Positions 1 to 11,851 of a stretch of DNA of 64,000 bases are shown in pieces (positions within the stretch are counted from its first letter, which is position 1; each line of letters starts with the position of its first letter). A program made the translations under genes and the position numbers. The stretch spans positions 7,415,712-7,479,711 of the forward strand of contig NC_060911.1 of assembly GCF_014805685.1 (NCBI RefSeq), written 5' to 3'. The notes under the pieces are model-generated. The model was not told the origin of the DNA and did no database searches. It was given only the letters and a program-made list of their open reading frames with translations. The DNA is from Silurus meridionalis (lineage: Eukaryota > Chordata > Actinopteri > Siluriformes > Siluridae).

Positions 1-256
1 GCGATACACAGACTGTCTTCTCTGTTCTTGTCTGCATGCTTTAGTCCAGCTGTATGCTCAGTATGTCTGTCTCGTTCTCACAAGGACAAATTAACAGCAA
101 TCGCCAGCGTAGCCTCCCCCTGAGTTCCCTTGGCAACTGCCAATGTCTTTAGTGTCTTCAGTTCTCTGTCCTTGTCTGTCTGTCTATATGTCTGTGTATG
201 GCCTTGTCTAGCAAAAGCATATCATGCCTTTTTATTTCCATTGCATTGTCAAAAAA

Positions 257-258
<2 letters not shown>
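1..258. other. no feature seen
   Basis: I see no gene or repeat family here. The stretch has several short TGTCTGTC-like runs but no sustained array. Confidence 0.5.

Positions 259-305
<47 letters not shown>
259..305. repeat. (GT)n microsatellite
   Basis: An almost pure GT dinucleotide run of about 23 units, preceded by a short A run. It creates spurious Val-Cys and Thr-His open frames on the two strands, which are not genes. Confidence 0.97.
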
Positions 306-306
<1 letters not shown>

Positions 307-726
307 ATATATATATAAAATCCTATTCCAGAACTTATATATAAAAAATTGTTTTTTATAAACAGGAGATCCAGCATAAGTGGAATCAAGGGGGGAAAAA
401 AAGATTTTTTTTCTGCATTCCTTCATATTTATCTTTCTCTGAACCCCCCTGTTACTGTAATACTCATAAATCCCGTTACATAAGGCGCAGATTCGGGATT
501 ACGTCGCTGTACCACAGGCGTTTGTTTAGCTCGAGGCAGTGTTAAACAACCGAAAAGAGGTAAAGTAATTTCATTGCTGGTGTTGTACCTTGTCCTGAGG
601 TAAAAGAGGAAAGCACAGTAGTTTTGGAGGGGAAAGGTAATGGAGGTCAGTTACCTCAGGGAGCTGGAATTCCAGGCTTGCTGTGTCCATTCAGAAAGAT
701 GCATCGTGCGCATTTACGTTTCCTTC

Positions 727-729
<3 letters not shown>

Positions 730-795
<66 letters not shown>
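730..795. repeat. (TA)n microsatellite abutting a Tc1 end
   Basis: A pure TA run of about 33 units that stops exactly where the left end of the Tc1-like element starts. Tc1 elements insert at TA, so the array either was the target or grew from the duplicated target. Tyr-Ile frames through it are artefacts. Confidence 0.97.
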
Positions 796-798
<3 letters not shown>

Positions 799-1770
799 TG
801 AGGAAAATAAGTATTTTAACACCCTACTATTTTGCAAGTTCTCCCACTTAAAAATCATGGAGGGGTCATCGTCATCGTAGGTGCATGTCCACTGTGAGAG
901 ACATAATCTAAAAAAAAATATCCAAAAATCACAATGTATGATTTTTTAACTATTTATTTGTATGATACAGCTGCAAATAAGTATTTGAACACCTGAGAGA
1001 GTCAATGTTAATATTTGGTACAGTAGCCTTTGTTTGCAATTACAGAGGTCAAACGTTTCCTGTAGTTTTTCACCAGGTTTGCACACACTGCAGGAGGCCC
1101 ACTCCTCCACACAGATCTTCTCTAGATCAGTCAGGTTTCTGGCCTGTCGCTGAGAAACACGGAGTTTGAGCTTCCTCCAAAGATTCTCTATTAGGTTTAG
1201 GTCTGGAGACTGGCTAGGCCACGCCAGAACCTTGATATGCTTCTTACAGAGCCACTCCTTGGTTATCCTGGCTGTGTGCTTCGGGTCATTGTCATGTTGG
1301 AAGACCCAGCCTCGACCCATCTTCAATGCTCTAACTGAGGGAAGAAGGTTGTTCCCCAAAATCTCGCAATACATGGCCCCATTTTCTAATAATTGCTCCA
1401 ACAGTGGACCTTTTTTCACCAAGGTGCTTGGCAATTTCCCCGTAGCCCTTTCCAGCCTTGTGGAGGTGTACAATTTTGTCTCTAGTGTCTTTGGACAGCT
1501 CTTTGGTCTTGGCCATGTTAGTAGTTGGATTTTTACTGATTGTATGGGGTGGACAGGTGTCTTTATGCAGCTAACGACCTCAAACAGGTGCATCTAATTT
1601 AGGATAATAAATGTAGTGGAGGTGGACATTTTAAAGGCAGACTAACAGGTCTTTAAGGGTCAGAATTCTAGCTGATAGACAGGTGTTCAAATACTTATTT
1701 GCAGCTGTATCATACAAATAAATAGTTTAAAAATCATACAGTGTGATTATTAAAAAATATATATATATTA
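796..1770 (-). mobile_element. Tc1-like DNA transposon, internally deleted, right end lost
   Basis: The left end starts CAGTGAGGAAAATAAG next to TA. A second copy of the end motif (AAATAAGTATTTGAACACC) lies about 185 bp further in, giving the inverted/direct-repeat layout typical of many fish Tc1-like elements. The inner part of the right repeat is recognisable at about 1679-1755 (GTGTTCAAATACTTATTTGC), but its outer part is gone. The transposase remnant reads on the minus strand. I recognise a widespread teleost Tc1 family from memory. Full-length relatives are about 1.6 kb, so roughly 600 bp is missing, mainly from a deletion whose junction is near 1380. Confidence 0.93.
946..1516 (-). pseudogene. 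Tc1 transposase remnant (N-terminal HTH plus C-terminal catalytic half)
   Basis: On the minus strand the protein begins [20 protein letters not shown], which matches the N-terminal paired-like helix-turn-helix of Tc1 transposases. After the deletion near 1380 the reading frame changes and the C-terminal half follows, with [10 protein letters not shown] and [11 protein letters not shown]. The Asp codon of HDN is at 1291-1293 and the Glu codon at 1186-1188, leaving 34 residues between them as in DD34E enzymes. The first catalytic Asp lay in the deleted part. A functional enzyme cannot be made. Frames on the plus strand over this region are shadows. Confidence 0.93.
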
Positions 1771-3140
1771 GTGGAATTGACAGTTTTTGCAAATGGTTTT
1801 AATTTAGAAAGTGCATCCATTTTTCCTCATTACAATCATCTTGTACTTTATTTCTGGGATATAAACATATGGGATTAGTTCAAATTTGTACATTTAACAT
1901 ATGCTCTTGGCTTGTCTAAACAAGCTACAAGTGATAAATCACATAATATAAATAAAATTAGGCTCATACAGCCAACATTAGCTTCAAGAATGTGCTTCAG
2001 GCAAAATTTGACCCACTAATTTACACATTTTGGAAGCATGAGGTGGCAGAAAACAGGACAAGGATGTGATCTAATTTCAGCAAAAAAACAAAGAAGTAAA
2101 ATGCACTGGAATTTCACTATTTTTTGTTGTTTCTTGTTGCACATGTGGGAAGAGGTGGATTGGGAGGGCAGAGGGTGCAGTCGTGGGCTTGGTCTTTATT
2201 CATTATTATTATCACACAAAATAAATTAAACTACTGTTAATGAAATATGAAACACAGTAGGATCGAACTATTTCAAAGGAATGCTTAGAAATTAACTTTC
2301 TCTGCACCCCAATGATCTGCTGCTAATATTTGGGATAATATTACTAATAATACTATATTTTACCCTGTTGATGTTTTAACCTTTATATTAGAATGACTGA
2401 AGTTTGTTTCAATTTTCCATCATTTTATGATCTGTTGGTCCTCACACTTTCCACTTCCCCACCAATTTATTTTGCTCAATCCCTTAATTCCCCATCTAAG
2501 AGATAAGCCTCTTTTTGGTTCGCTCCCTCCATCTGGCTGCCTCTCTCCAGCTCTACATGTCTGGATCATTTTGTAGAGATAAGGCAGACTCTCCCCTGTG
2601 GGGCTTCTGGTGTCGATACTAATATACGGCCCTCATCGATAAACTGTCAGAACCGCCTCTGCTGCCCCCCTTACCTTTCCGAAATCTTGCTTTTGACCTT
2701 CTACCGTGTTCTTATTTGCAATAGAAATGTGTCCATTTTACTAAGTACCTCTTCACTTGCTTGCACTCAAGGTATTTAAGACCTCCCTTGTTGTTGATTA
2801 AAGCAGCTAAATATTCTGATAGCGATGCAGTTGGATTCTTGATTTTCTAGAAAGTTGTAAGAAAGGATATATCCATTAACCCCTTCTCTTCCAAATCCCA
2901 AACTTAACCTCGTTTCCTTTTCGTATAAGTTTGGCAAAGAGTGTTGCTTTTAATAATGGAATAAGTAAGGAATAAACATCTCCAGGCATGCGGTTATAGG
3001 AGGACAATAACAATGTGGTGGATCGAAATACATCAGAGTTACTATCAATAGTTCCTTTTAACAAAGTTAAGTTTAAACAGAGTTAGAATTAAAGTTTTTG
3101 TGTTCATGGTGAAGGACACCCTAAATAGTTACTTCTTTCT
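1771..3140. other. AT-rich DNA without recognised genes
   Basis: No sustained open frame, splice-like exon or recognised repeat. The frame at 2038-2229 (63 codons) has no family features and is what chance gives in DNA of this composition. Confidence 0.5.
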
Positions 3141-3398
3141 ATACCACAGCAACACTACTTTCTTTCGGCTTCTCCTGTTAGGGGTCGCCACAGCAGATCC
3201 TCCGCATGTTTGATTTGACATGTTTTTACGCTGGATGCCCTTCCTAACACAACCCTCCCTATTTATCCGGGCTTGGGACCGGCACTGAGGGTGGCTGGGG
3301 TTGGTTCCCTGCCCGGGGTTCAAACCCGGGCCGCAGCGGTGAGAGTGCCGCATCCTAACCACTAGAACACCAGGGAACCATATACCACAGAAACACTA
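3141..3398 (-). mobile_element. tRNA-Glu-derived SINE with 17-bp target-site duplications
   Basis: The element is 3158-3381 on the minus strand. It is flanked by 17-bp direct repeats, ATACCACAGCAACACTA at 3141-3157 and ATACCACAGAAACACTA at 3382-3398, with one mismatch. This is the signature of LINE-driven insertion. It starts with a tRNA-Glu-like head, continues through a body containing GGAAGGGCATCCAGCGTAAA, and ends in GGCGACCCCTAACAGGAGAA and GCCGAAAGAAAG. That tail matches the 3' end of the LINE at 28272-28845, so the SINE probably used that kind of LINE for mobility. The well-kept duplications argue for a fairly young insertion. Confidence 0.94.
3305..3376 (-). pseudogene. tRNA-Glu(CTC)-like head of the SINE
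   Basis: These 72 nt read TCCCTGGTG...CAGGGAA on the minus strand. The 7-bp acceptor stem is intact, the D-arm contains CTAGTGGTTAG, the anticodon position is CTC (plus-strand 3341-3343), and the T-arm contains GGGTTTGAACCCC. Compared from memory with vertebrate tRNA-Glu(CTC), about eight positions differ. Box A and box B are present, so RNA polymerase III transcription is plausible. It continues without a break into the SINE body and lies within the SINE's target duplications, so it is the SINE promoter and not a free tRNA gene, though a tRNA finder may call it. Confidence 0.88.
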
Positions 3399-3463
3399 AT
3401 ACATTTTATTCATTTAAGGACTCCATGTTGTACAATTTTATTTATTACATTTAATGTTAGTGA

Positions 3464-3479
3464 CCCCCCCCCCCCCCCC
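3464..3479. repeat. poly-C run
   Basis: Sixteen consecutive C residues, a likely site of sequencing or assembly length error. Confidence 0.97.
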
Positions 3480-3555
3480 TTTCTCTCTTACCATCTGTAG
3501 TGCTGTTAATAATGTAAACCATGGCTTTATATAAAAAAAAAAACACAGTTCCTTA

Positions 3556-3647
3556 GTGTTTCACTATGGGAATCGGTTTGGGCGTGACATGACACCATGT
3601 CTGTCCCGTAGTTGGTCACGCCCAAAGCGATTCCCATAGTGAAACAC
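3556..3647. repeat. near-perfect 33-bp inverted repeat with 26-nt loop
   Basis: The left arm is 3556-3588 (starts GTGTTTCACTATGGGAATCG) and the right arm 3615-3647 (ends CCCATAGTGAAACAC). They pair at 32 of 33 positions; the single mismatch faces 3576. The 26-nt spacer is 3589-3614. The arms are not AT-rich, so this is not a composition accident. A foldback element, a MITE core or a hairpin RNA locus are the likely explanations. The sequence continues with CCCGGGATTACGTTAAG, which may belong to the same repeat. I recall similar sequence in other fish but cannot name the family. Confidence 0.9.
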
Positions 3648-3649
3648 CT

Positions 3650-5791
3650 CACTCTGTTATCAAAGAACCCGGGATTACGTTAAGTAACCCATCGATCTGT
3701 CTCTCTCTTCATTTTATTGGAAAAATGAAAAAGGAAAAACTTTATTCGTAACTGATCTGAAAAGCGCTTTACGCCGGAGCCCCTTAAGAGCTAATAGAAA
3801 ACGCAATCACATCAACAACTGTTGTTCTTTGAGTTGAAGGTCACGTAATTGAAAATGTGCTTTTGTTTTTGAATAAACACTTTACACTACAACGTAAGAA
3901 CAACTTTTTCTAATTCATCCAGATTTATTTATTTTTCATCAGTTTTTTGGTGGGTCTTTTAGGGGAGCCTCGGTGTGGTCTATTGTGGAAAACATGAAAA
4001 AAGACAAAAAAGGTGCCTTCTCAAATTTCACGTTTTACATTTAATGTGGCATAGCTTAAAAGAGCACATAAACACCGTGTAAGCTTAGGAATTACAGGCA
4101 GAACTAGCTTACTGACTACTCAGATTTCAGGTATGTGCTATAAATTGGCTCTTGCTACAGTATACTGTGCATCACCTGTGAGGTTTGAAACCACTATCAA
4201 ATGCGTGATTTGAGGTGAAGACAGTGAAGCGAGTGCAGTAATCATTTTGTATTATTAACAGTTAAATCAATATAAAAAGTTTTCCCCTGAATACTGAGGT
4301 ATTTGTTAGGAGGCCGAGAACTCGTACACGAGATCTCACATCTTGCTCGAGGCACCTGTCAGTGTTAGAAGAGGCAGGCATCAGTCAGCGAGGTGTGATT
4401 TAAAAAGATAGAGAGAACACGTGCAGGGCTCTGATCTCCTGCGATGTGTTTTGACTAAGCCATGTCGAGTTCGCATAAGAGATGCTTCAGAAGGCCGCCA
4501 GAAGGACAAATGACTGACAAATGAGAAAAAGCGATGCTGGCACGCGTTTTTTTTTTTTCTTTCTTCCTCCCAAAAGCTGCTGACCAACACTGTGCAACTT
4601 CAAAAGTGCCAGCTTTTACTTTCGGCTTTTACATTCTAACATTTCAGGCTCAGTTTAGTTTTTTTTATATTACATTTGTGATGCGAATTTCAGTTTGACT
4701 GGTTCTGAAACATATTTTGTACAACTGGAGAGTGAATCAGCAGCAGCCTTCAGGCTAAAAAAGGCAAAGGCGAATAGGAAAATAAACAGTTTCATAACTG
4801 ATGTAATCGATCAGCAATATTGCAACAAACAGCTTTTATTGCTACTCTTTTCTTTCTCCACCCTCTAATGAAGAGCGAGCCGGCTTTTGTTTTGTTGCTA
4901 CAGCAACAGACTGTAATGCAACAAATATGTGGTGCGTTCTTCGGTGGTGACAGACACAAGACTTGTGTTTTCTCAACCAGAGTCTGACAATCACCAGCAG
5001 CATACTTCAGTAGACTAGTTGTGATACAGCGCTCATTACACAGTGTTTTGGATTCCTGTTTTGAGCTGGGAGTTCATCAGAGATGTCGAAATAAAACAAA
5101 AAAAATAAAAAGTCAATTTGATGTAAGATTTCATGTTTAAATGCCAATAAACAGTCTTGTTTTATTTGATTCACCTCGAGGTTTGGCATTTTGCCCATTT
5201 TTGTTATGCTTTCCTGCTCAGATCCTGTTGTCCAGAGTAGTTATTTGAGTTACCATAATATTCCATAATAGTCTGGCATTTCTCTTGTGACATTTAACTG
5301 TTTTTTTTTCTTTGCACCAGTGTTTGTAGACTGAATTCCAGGAGATCAGCAGTGAAAGCATGTTCAAAATTGTTGATAGGACACTTTTATTTTTCCACCA
5401 AAATTTTGAGCTTGCTGTGAAAATGAACAGAATTATTTGATTTGCATTAGTTTTTTATTTTGTTTTATATATTTATGTATATGCATATATGCATGCATGA
5501 ATAGGAGGAGTACAGGAATGTTAGAAATGAATTTTACACTCCTATTTTTTTAAATACTTGTATAATGCATTAAAAACATCCCTCCGCATTGGTCGCATAG
5601 AGTTGGTAGTGGCGTTTTAAAGCTGGCTATACATTTAGTTCATTGTTCACTGCAAAGGGACTTTTTGCACTGTTTTTGTTTAGCAGTATCTGTCCAATAA
5701 TCCTAATAACATATTTCTTTCTGGTTTTATTCACCAGATAGTTGTATCGATGAGATTAACATGTGTAGATTATACACAGTGTACTTAGATT
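3650..5791. other. no gene recognised; ordinary AT-rich DNA
   Basis: No long open frame, recognised transposon end or RNA gene. The minus-strand frames at 4381-4590 and 5007-5198 lack family features. Confidence 0.45.
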
Positions 5792-6755
5792 ATGTATAGC
5801 AGGGGTCCCTAAACTTTTTTTCTGTGAGGGCCACATCATTTCTGTTGGGAAAGAATTGGCTGAAGTGACTACCAGTATTATTGTGAAGATTTTATGATTT
5901 TAAATGTATTTATTATGCCTCCTAATAATATATTTTTTTTTGTTATGCACCATACAGACAAATTAGCATTACTTTTCAAGAGATATGTAGTCTATTAAAA
6001 TAATTCATAATATATTTTTTTCATATTCATTATCATTAAAATCCAAACATTGATTACTTATGCATATGATTGGTGAGTGAATAAAAAAATAATTACGCTA
6101 ACGAGAGGATGACTAATAGTGGATTCTACCAATACCGATAGCCAGCTGTCATAAATAATGACAGATAAAATAAACAGGTGTTTATACAATGGTTATGTAC
6201 ATGTGCAAAATGATATGGAAAGTGCAAAAAGAAGGCTATTATATACAAGTGCATATAACTATAATAACCGTTGCATATGTTGCAATGTATCATTGTATTT
6301 ATATGTAGCATATATCATAGCAATCCTGTACTTATGTTAATATTTTACACTGCTACCAATTCACTTCTGGTTAGATGCTAACTGCATTTTGTTGCCTTTA
6401 CCCTAGCTTGTACGATGACGAAAACTGATAACCGATTATTCAACAGTTTTTAAAATGGATACTGGATTAAAAAAAAAAAAAAAACACTCAATGTAAAATA
6501 GTATTAAACTGTATTACAAAAAAACAACAACTACTGAATCATGAAAATGTGCTAAAGGAAATAAATATGATTATAATGAATAAATAATTATATAATTAAT
6601 GCATGATAAATAATACATATAGCGCTCTCCATGCAGCACGTAGTCTCACGTGTAAATAAAAAAAAAGCACGTGCTGACAATGAATATGTCTCTTGCATTG
6701 TTCAGAGGGCCGTTCCAAATGTGGGGGTGGGCTGTATGGGACCCCTGATGTATAG
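5792..6755. mobile_element. non-autonomous hAT-type DNA transposon with perfect 8-bp duplication
   Basis: The element is 5800-6747 (948 bp). It starts CAGGGGTCCCTAAACTTT and ends GGGACCCCTG, giving 10-bp perfect terminal inverted repeats. It is flanked by ATGTATAG at 5792-5799 and again at 6748-6755, a perfect 8-bp duplication, which is diagnostic of hAT-type insertion. Both ends carry the GTGAGGGCCACAT and AGAGGGCCG type sequence seen in a well-known vertebrate hAT group. The interior is AT-rich and has no transposase, so it would have depended on an enzyme supplied in trans. The short frames at 6126-6340 are chance. Confidence 0.95.
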
Positions 6756-6849
6756 TTTTAAATAAAAGTATGTTAACCCCAGCATCACTCTTTGTATCAT
6801 TTTGAATCTGATTAATGCAAATTGTTAAGATTGTTGTTTGCAAGTGTTA

Positions 6850-6947
6850 ATAAGATAAGATAAGATAAACCTTTATTCGTCCCACAGTGGGGAAATTTCT
6901 ATGTTACAGCAGCAAGACAAAGAAATAAAAATAGATGCAAATATATA
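6850..6947 (-). mobile_element. probable LINE 3' end with TAAGA-type tail
   Basis: On the minus strand this reads GAAATTTCCCCACTGTGGGA, then CGAATAAAGGTTTATCTTAT and short ATCTT repeats. I recognise this stem-loop plus short-repeat tail as a very common 3' end of fish L2/CR1-like retrotransposons. Upstream of the tail only about 50 bp keeps family character. Part of it (ACAAAGAAATAAAAATAGAT) recurs in altered form at 7050-7075, so the area was locally duplicated. The exact family is not assigned. Confidence 0.7.
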
Positions 6948-7000
6948 AAAAAGAATAATAAAAAAGAATATACAAAAATAAAAACAGAGAAATAAAACCA

Positions 7001-7040
<40 letters not shown>

Positions 7041-7210
7041 TAACAACAAACAAAGAAATAAAAATAAATACAAATATATGAATATATAAATATAAATATA
7101 TAAATATTTATATTTATATAATATTTATATAAATAATATAATATATAAATATATAAATAAATATATAAATAATATTTATATAAATATATAAATATAAAAT
7201 ATAAATATAT
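7001..7210. repeat. (AAT)n microsatellite and AT-only low-complexity block
   Basis: About 14 AAT units occupy 7001-7043. From 7066 to 7210 the DNA is almost purely A and T, in ATAAATAT-like phrases with many small palindromes. The Tyr/Ile/Leu-rich minus-strand frames here are composition artefacts. Confidence 0.92.
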
Positions 7211-10200
7211 GTTGGACAATTTTGAGGGTTTAGAAATATTTTTTTTTCAATATGAGGAGAATTTAATTGCTTTTTTTAACTTGTTGCAACAAAAGGGAAG
7301 ATAAATAGGTATAGAATCATTGAATGGGTCAATTATGATGGATTTTTGATGGAAATGAGAAACTGGTTTGGTTGTTGTAAATTATTGAACCCAGCCTAAA
7401 GAGAAAAAAAATGGGCTCAGGTCAGATAAAATGCATTTTTTTGTGATAGCAAATGAACTGTCATGTCTTTACAGAGCATTATCTTCTGATCTCTCCCTCC
7501 ATGTCTTTTTGGAATGCAGTTTGTGGCCATGTATATCTTCACCTGTGAGTACTGGGTCAGAAGAGACAGCTGCCAAAAGCTTAACCAGTGCATCGGGAGC
7601 TTCATCCCTGATTCCGTCTGCAGATTATCATTCTGAGAGCGTTATGGCGCGGCAAATCCCTTGCTGTGTCAAACAACAAGAGCACAGGCTAACCTCACCA
7701 GGTGCAGGAGATTGACCTTAAGGCCAAACTCCTGGCCAGGTGCAGATGGGAGAACTGATGGATAGCATTTAAGCATTTAATCAAAATGTGTTCCTCAGTT
7801 AAATCTGTACTACAAATGAAGAATATAGTATTAAGTACAGCTGTAAAAAAAAAATTAAATAAGACAGAGGTGGGTGTATGAACAAAGTGGCTAGAAAAGT
7901 GGGCCATCAGACATCCCCAAAGTCCCTCTTGTCTTCAATGGAGCTGTAGTGCGCTTGTCAGGCTGTTCCCTGCTGAGCTCAATCGATGGAAGTCTGTGTG
8001 TGGTGGCTCTTGGTCCATCAAGGTCAGTTTTGTGAATGTAGTGAATGTCAGGTTGCCATTGTGGATCTCATCAAGCATGTGTTCAATTTGAATATGGAAC
8101 CTGTATAGCGAGGGGTCTGGTTTAAAAAAGCACCCATACCACATTATTTTTCTCATGATTTTAGTATATTCTCTAAATTTGGCACCTTTTAATAGTCTGA
8201 TATCATTGCAAAATATGTATGACAATATCAAGATACACAAAACACATTCATTTGTCAGGAAGCATGACATGTTCCTCCTTTGCGTCAAAGTGAATTTTGG
8301 ATTTTCGTATCCACCCGGTCCCGTCCTGATTTGTTTCCCAATAGTGTTCACATGATACTGAGGTGAACACTGGCTTGCAAAGTAAAAAATAAATCCACAA
8401 ACACTATATACTGTGTCATGTCAGCACCAAAGTCCCCCTAAATGCACACATTGTTTCCGTTTCTGAATTCTGTCTCACCTACTGAAAGTGGTTTGCCTGA
8501 TTTTACTTGTTCTTTTATTTTTATAATCTTTTCTGACCGGTCTCATATTTTTGACATAGTTAGGACGTATTATGGTTAGCTAGCTAATTTAAACCACAGA
8601 ACACAACAGCCTGAAAATACAGCTGCTCAATAAAACAGTGAATAAATGTTTGCTCTCCATTAAACAGTATGCATCATATAATTCTTGACAGAACTTTCAT
8701 GTGCAAGCGGTTCGAAGTGGCCCAGCAAATTGAACATTTAGGATATGTATATGTTTATTTTAGTCTCATCATGGAGGCTCCAGAAAGACACTCTAGCAAA
8801 CACTGAAGTATGAATCAACCAGTCACCTTGGGGCACTTTAACATTACTACAAAAGGTGCTGAGGGAACACTGAGGGAACCCGCATGGGAAGAATGCCAGA
8901 CAAACGTCACAGATACAGTAGCCCAAGTTCAGCATTAAATCAGTTACCTGAAACTGTAAGGCAGCAACAGTAGCCATCATGTCACGCTAGATATACTGTG
9001 CATCAGTTTCTTTCTATTTCGCTAAGCTTTTGCAAAACCAATCACCAGCAGAACACTGGAGAAACAGTTTGACCAGTATATAGGCAATTTCATCAGGAGA
9101 AAGGGGAAAAAATGTAAACAAATAGTGAACATATAGTTTCTTGTTAATAAACAATAGACTTAGGAAAACATTCGCACTCTTAGTATCAAGGTATCATGTA
9201 TCGTGGTGGTGTTTATTACCCTAAAACATTTCCAGAATTGTACTTCAGCTCTCCAGAAAATGAATGTTTCTCTGATAGGTTTGTAAAGAAAAATAAATGG
9301 CCTGTGTTGTCTGGTTGAGTGACATGCAAATGGCATTAAAAGCTTGCATAATGGCAGTGCTAACATTTTTACATGCAACCGAAATGGGTTTACGCCACAG
9401 TAACCGTTTTGTTTACTGACACGAGGCTAGTGGTAAAAAGCAGTCAGCCATATTGCGTCTGAGGGTTAACATCCAATTACAGACACATGTTTAGACACAT
9501 TTCAGTGACGGAAGTACTGATCGATGTCTACTGCTTCATACTGGTAGGATTAAGGATTCTGAAAGTCTCGTTTTACAGCAAATCCCAGTGGGAACTAAGA
9601 AATAAGTAAAACGTTCCTCGATGCATCTTGTTTTTCTTTACAATTCTATTGCAATATGACTTGCAATGTGATTTACCCCTACAGGCTGTTTAAGACCCAG
9701 TCCCACCCACCTCATTATTCCTGTTTTTTGCATATCATCATCATTTAGGAATCAAAAAACACCTTTATATTCTTTTGCTCTCGCTGTTTCTCTGCAAGGT
9801 TGCTTTCATTTCTTTTTATCGCCGCACATTACTATGCACTTGCCCGTAGCTGCATTCTCAAATAAGATCTATGCTTATTATTTGAGGGAGCTGCACCATC
9901 CAAACATGCTTGCAGGAAATAATTCCCCTGTGCTTTCAACCTCAAAATGGCCTCCCATTTACATTATATATCCTGTTCCGTGCTAAAGAAATATGGCCCT
10001 GATGGGCCGCCACGCCTGGAGCGATCAGCTCCTTCCACTAATGGAATGGGCCGGGGAGTAACTGACTGGACAGGTGTTGTCAGAACGAATCATCAAGATG
10101 AAATGCTGAATGTGTGAAATGTTCCCATGCTACGTAGCAGACCATCTTCGCTGGCTGCCTACAAAGAGTTCATTTCTCATGAAAGGGAATGTAAAATATT

Positions 10201-11682
10201 TACTGTGCTGAAAACCTCTTGAGGAGCAGTGACTCCTTGAAATGTCCAAGCAGCCCTTAAAAATGTCTCCCCTCTCTTTAGTTACCAACTGCCTCATTTA
10301 AATCTCTTAAGATTTAAGTCACGCATACATATTCTATTCTCAACGGATAGTTGTGTTTGTGATCGCTGCAGCTGCCAGATCAGTTGGAAACTGCTGCATT
10401 GTGTTGGATGAAAATAATCCCGGCCAGAGATATTCAACTAAACGTTTATTTACAAAAACTTCATTACTTACAAGGGGGGGGTTTAGATACTTCTATATAA
10501 ATGAGGCATATTTCTTATGTACCGCATTAAATCCCGCTGTAATACTTTGCAGGCTAAGCGAATAGACTGCGACCCTACTTAACACGTCTAGAGATCACAT
10601 ATTGAAAAATGTAAAGCATTTAAATTTGGTTTGCTGTTATTTATATGATAAAAATAAGCTAGACATCACTTGGCTGATTAATTGGAATCAAGTGCAACAG
10701 TTTATAATATCAAATTCTATCTGTGTAGTTAAATTAAAGCGATTGTTGCTTTGCAACTGCGTCAGTATTATTAGTATAGGACCTTGCTTGGGTTTTCCTT
10801 TAAACCTAAATAAGAGGCAGAGCTGAGAGGGAGGAAAAGAGAGCACATCAATAGCTGTACTTCGGCGAGCACTTATGTCCATTGTATCCTAACACTTCCC
10901 CGATGTAACTTTTTGTAAAGTGCTTATACCACTCAACGCTGGAGTCCTATAGGATCCTTCACTGCGTGTTGCTTTAGTGACTTGCTGCTGATGGAGCTTG
11001 TTTTTAAACACCTCATCAGAGTTTTCCATTTATTTTCAGTAATCGTTTTCTCCTCGTCAGGGTCAGAGACACGCATTTACATCCAATGTCAGTTTAGACT
11101 AGCCAATAAACCTACTGACGAGAGAAACCATAGAACCTGAAAGAAGACATCTCTGACTTTCTCATTTGGGCGCTAAATCTACATCATCGGGCATAGACGG
11201 GTGACATGGGTGATGTTACGAACAAAGCAAGAATGACCGCAATTATAAGACTTTGCGATGGCACTGAAATAATGGCAAGAAGTCAGATGAATTAAAGGAC
11301 TTTTGGGTCCAACATAGTATACATCACATTTTAGGTGTGAGTAGTGCTTTTTGTTTACGCCTTGAGGACTCTTGACATAACCAAACGAAACAACGAAACA
11401 CATTTTCCTCCCAAACATTTTTTCCTCATGGATTTGTATTTCTTTTTTTTGCTCATTTTTGACTCATCAAGCAAAAAAAAATAGGATGCCTTAACTCAAC
11501 ATTTTGGTGAAGTTTGTCATGTGAAGTGCAAATCCATATAGTGCAAAACAATGTAATGGTTTATTTTGAGACGCAAACAGGTAGCACATAGCATGTCACA
11601 CAAATTACATAATACAATAAAAGGATATTTGAGGCAATCCAAGAGTAAATATACTCTGTAGATAACAAAACTAGCATTAAAT
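7211..11682. other. quiet region, no gene or recognised repeat
   Basis: I read both strands and found no transposon ends, tRNA, or exon I could defend. The longest frames (7431-7715 plus, 7935-8351 minus) lack domain features. Some stretches, for example 9985-10060, look less AT-rich than their surroundings and could be conserved non-coding DNA, but nothing in the sequence alone proves it. Confidence 0.45.
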
Positions 11683-11851
11683 AGGTAATTAAGATATTAA
11701 GTTTCCCATCAGAAGGTCATGAGTTTGAATTCCAGCACCACCGAGCTACCACTTTTGGGCCCTTGAGCAAGGCCCTTAACCCTCACCTGCTCATTGTACA
11801 TGATGATTTGTCAGTCGCTCTGGGTAATGGCGTCTGCCAATTACCGTAAAT
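11683..11851 (+). mobile_element. tRNA-derived SINE, copy 1
   Basis: The head keeps TAATTAAGATATTAAG (box A region, decayed) and GAGTTTGAATTCC (box B, 11720-11732). The body has GGGCCCTTGAGCAAGGCCCT and TAACCCT, and the end has GTCGCTCTGGGTAATGGCGT and CTGCCAATTACCGTAAATG. The same order of blocks occurs at 35756-35930, so these are two members of one family. I recognise this as a very common teleost SINE. No clear target duplication was found. Confidence 0.88.

Noticed and set aside
1166..1597. A 143-codon plus-strand frame.
   Set aside because: It is antisense to the Tc1 transposase remnant.
4035..4095. GGCATAGCTTAAAAGAGCAC looks a little like the start of a fish mitochondrial tRNA-Phe, so a nuclear mitochondrial insert was considered.
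   Set aside because: The similarity stops after about 45 bp, the cloverleaf does not form, and no 12S rRNA-like sequence follows.
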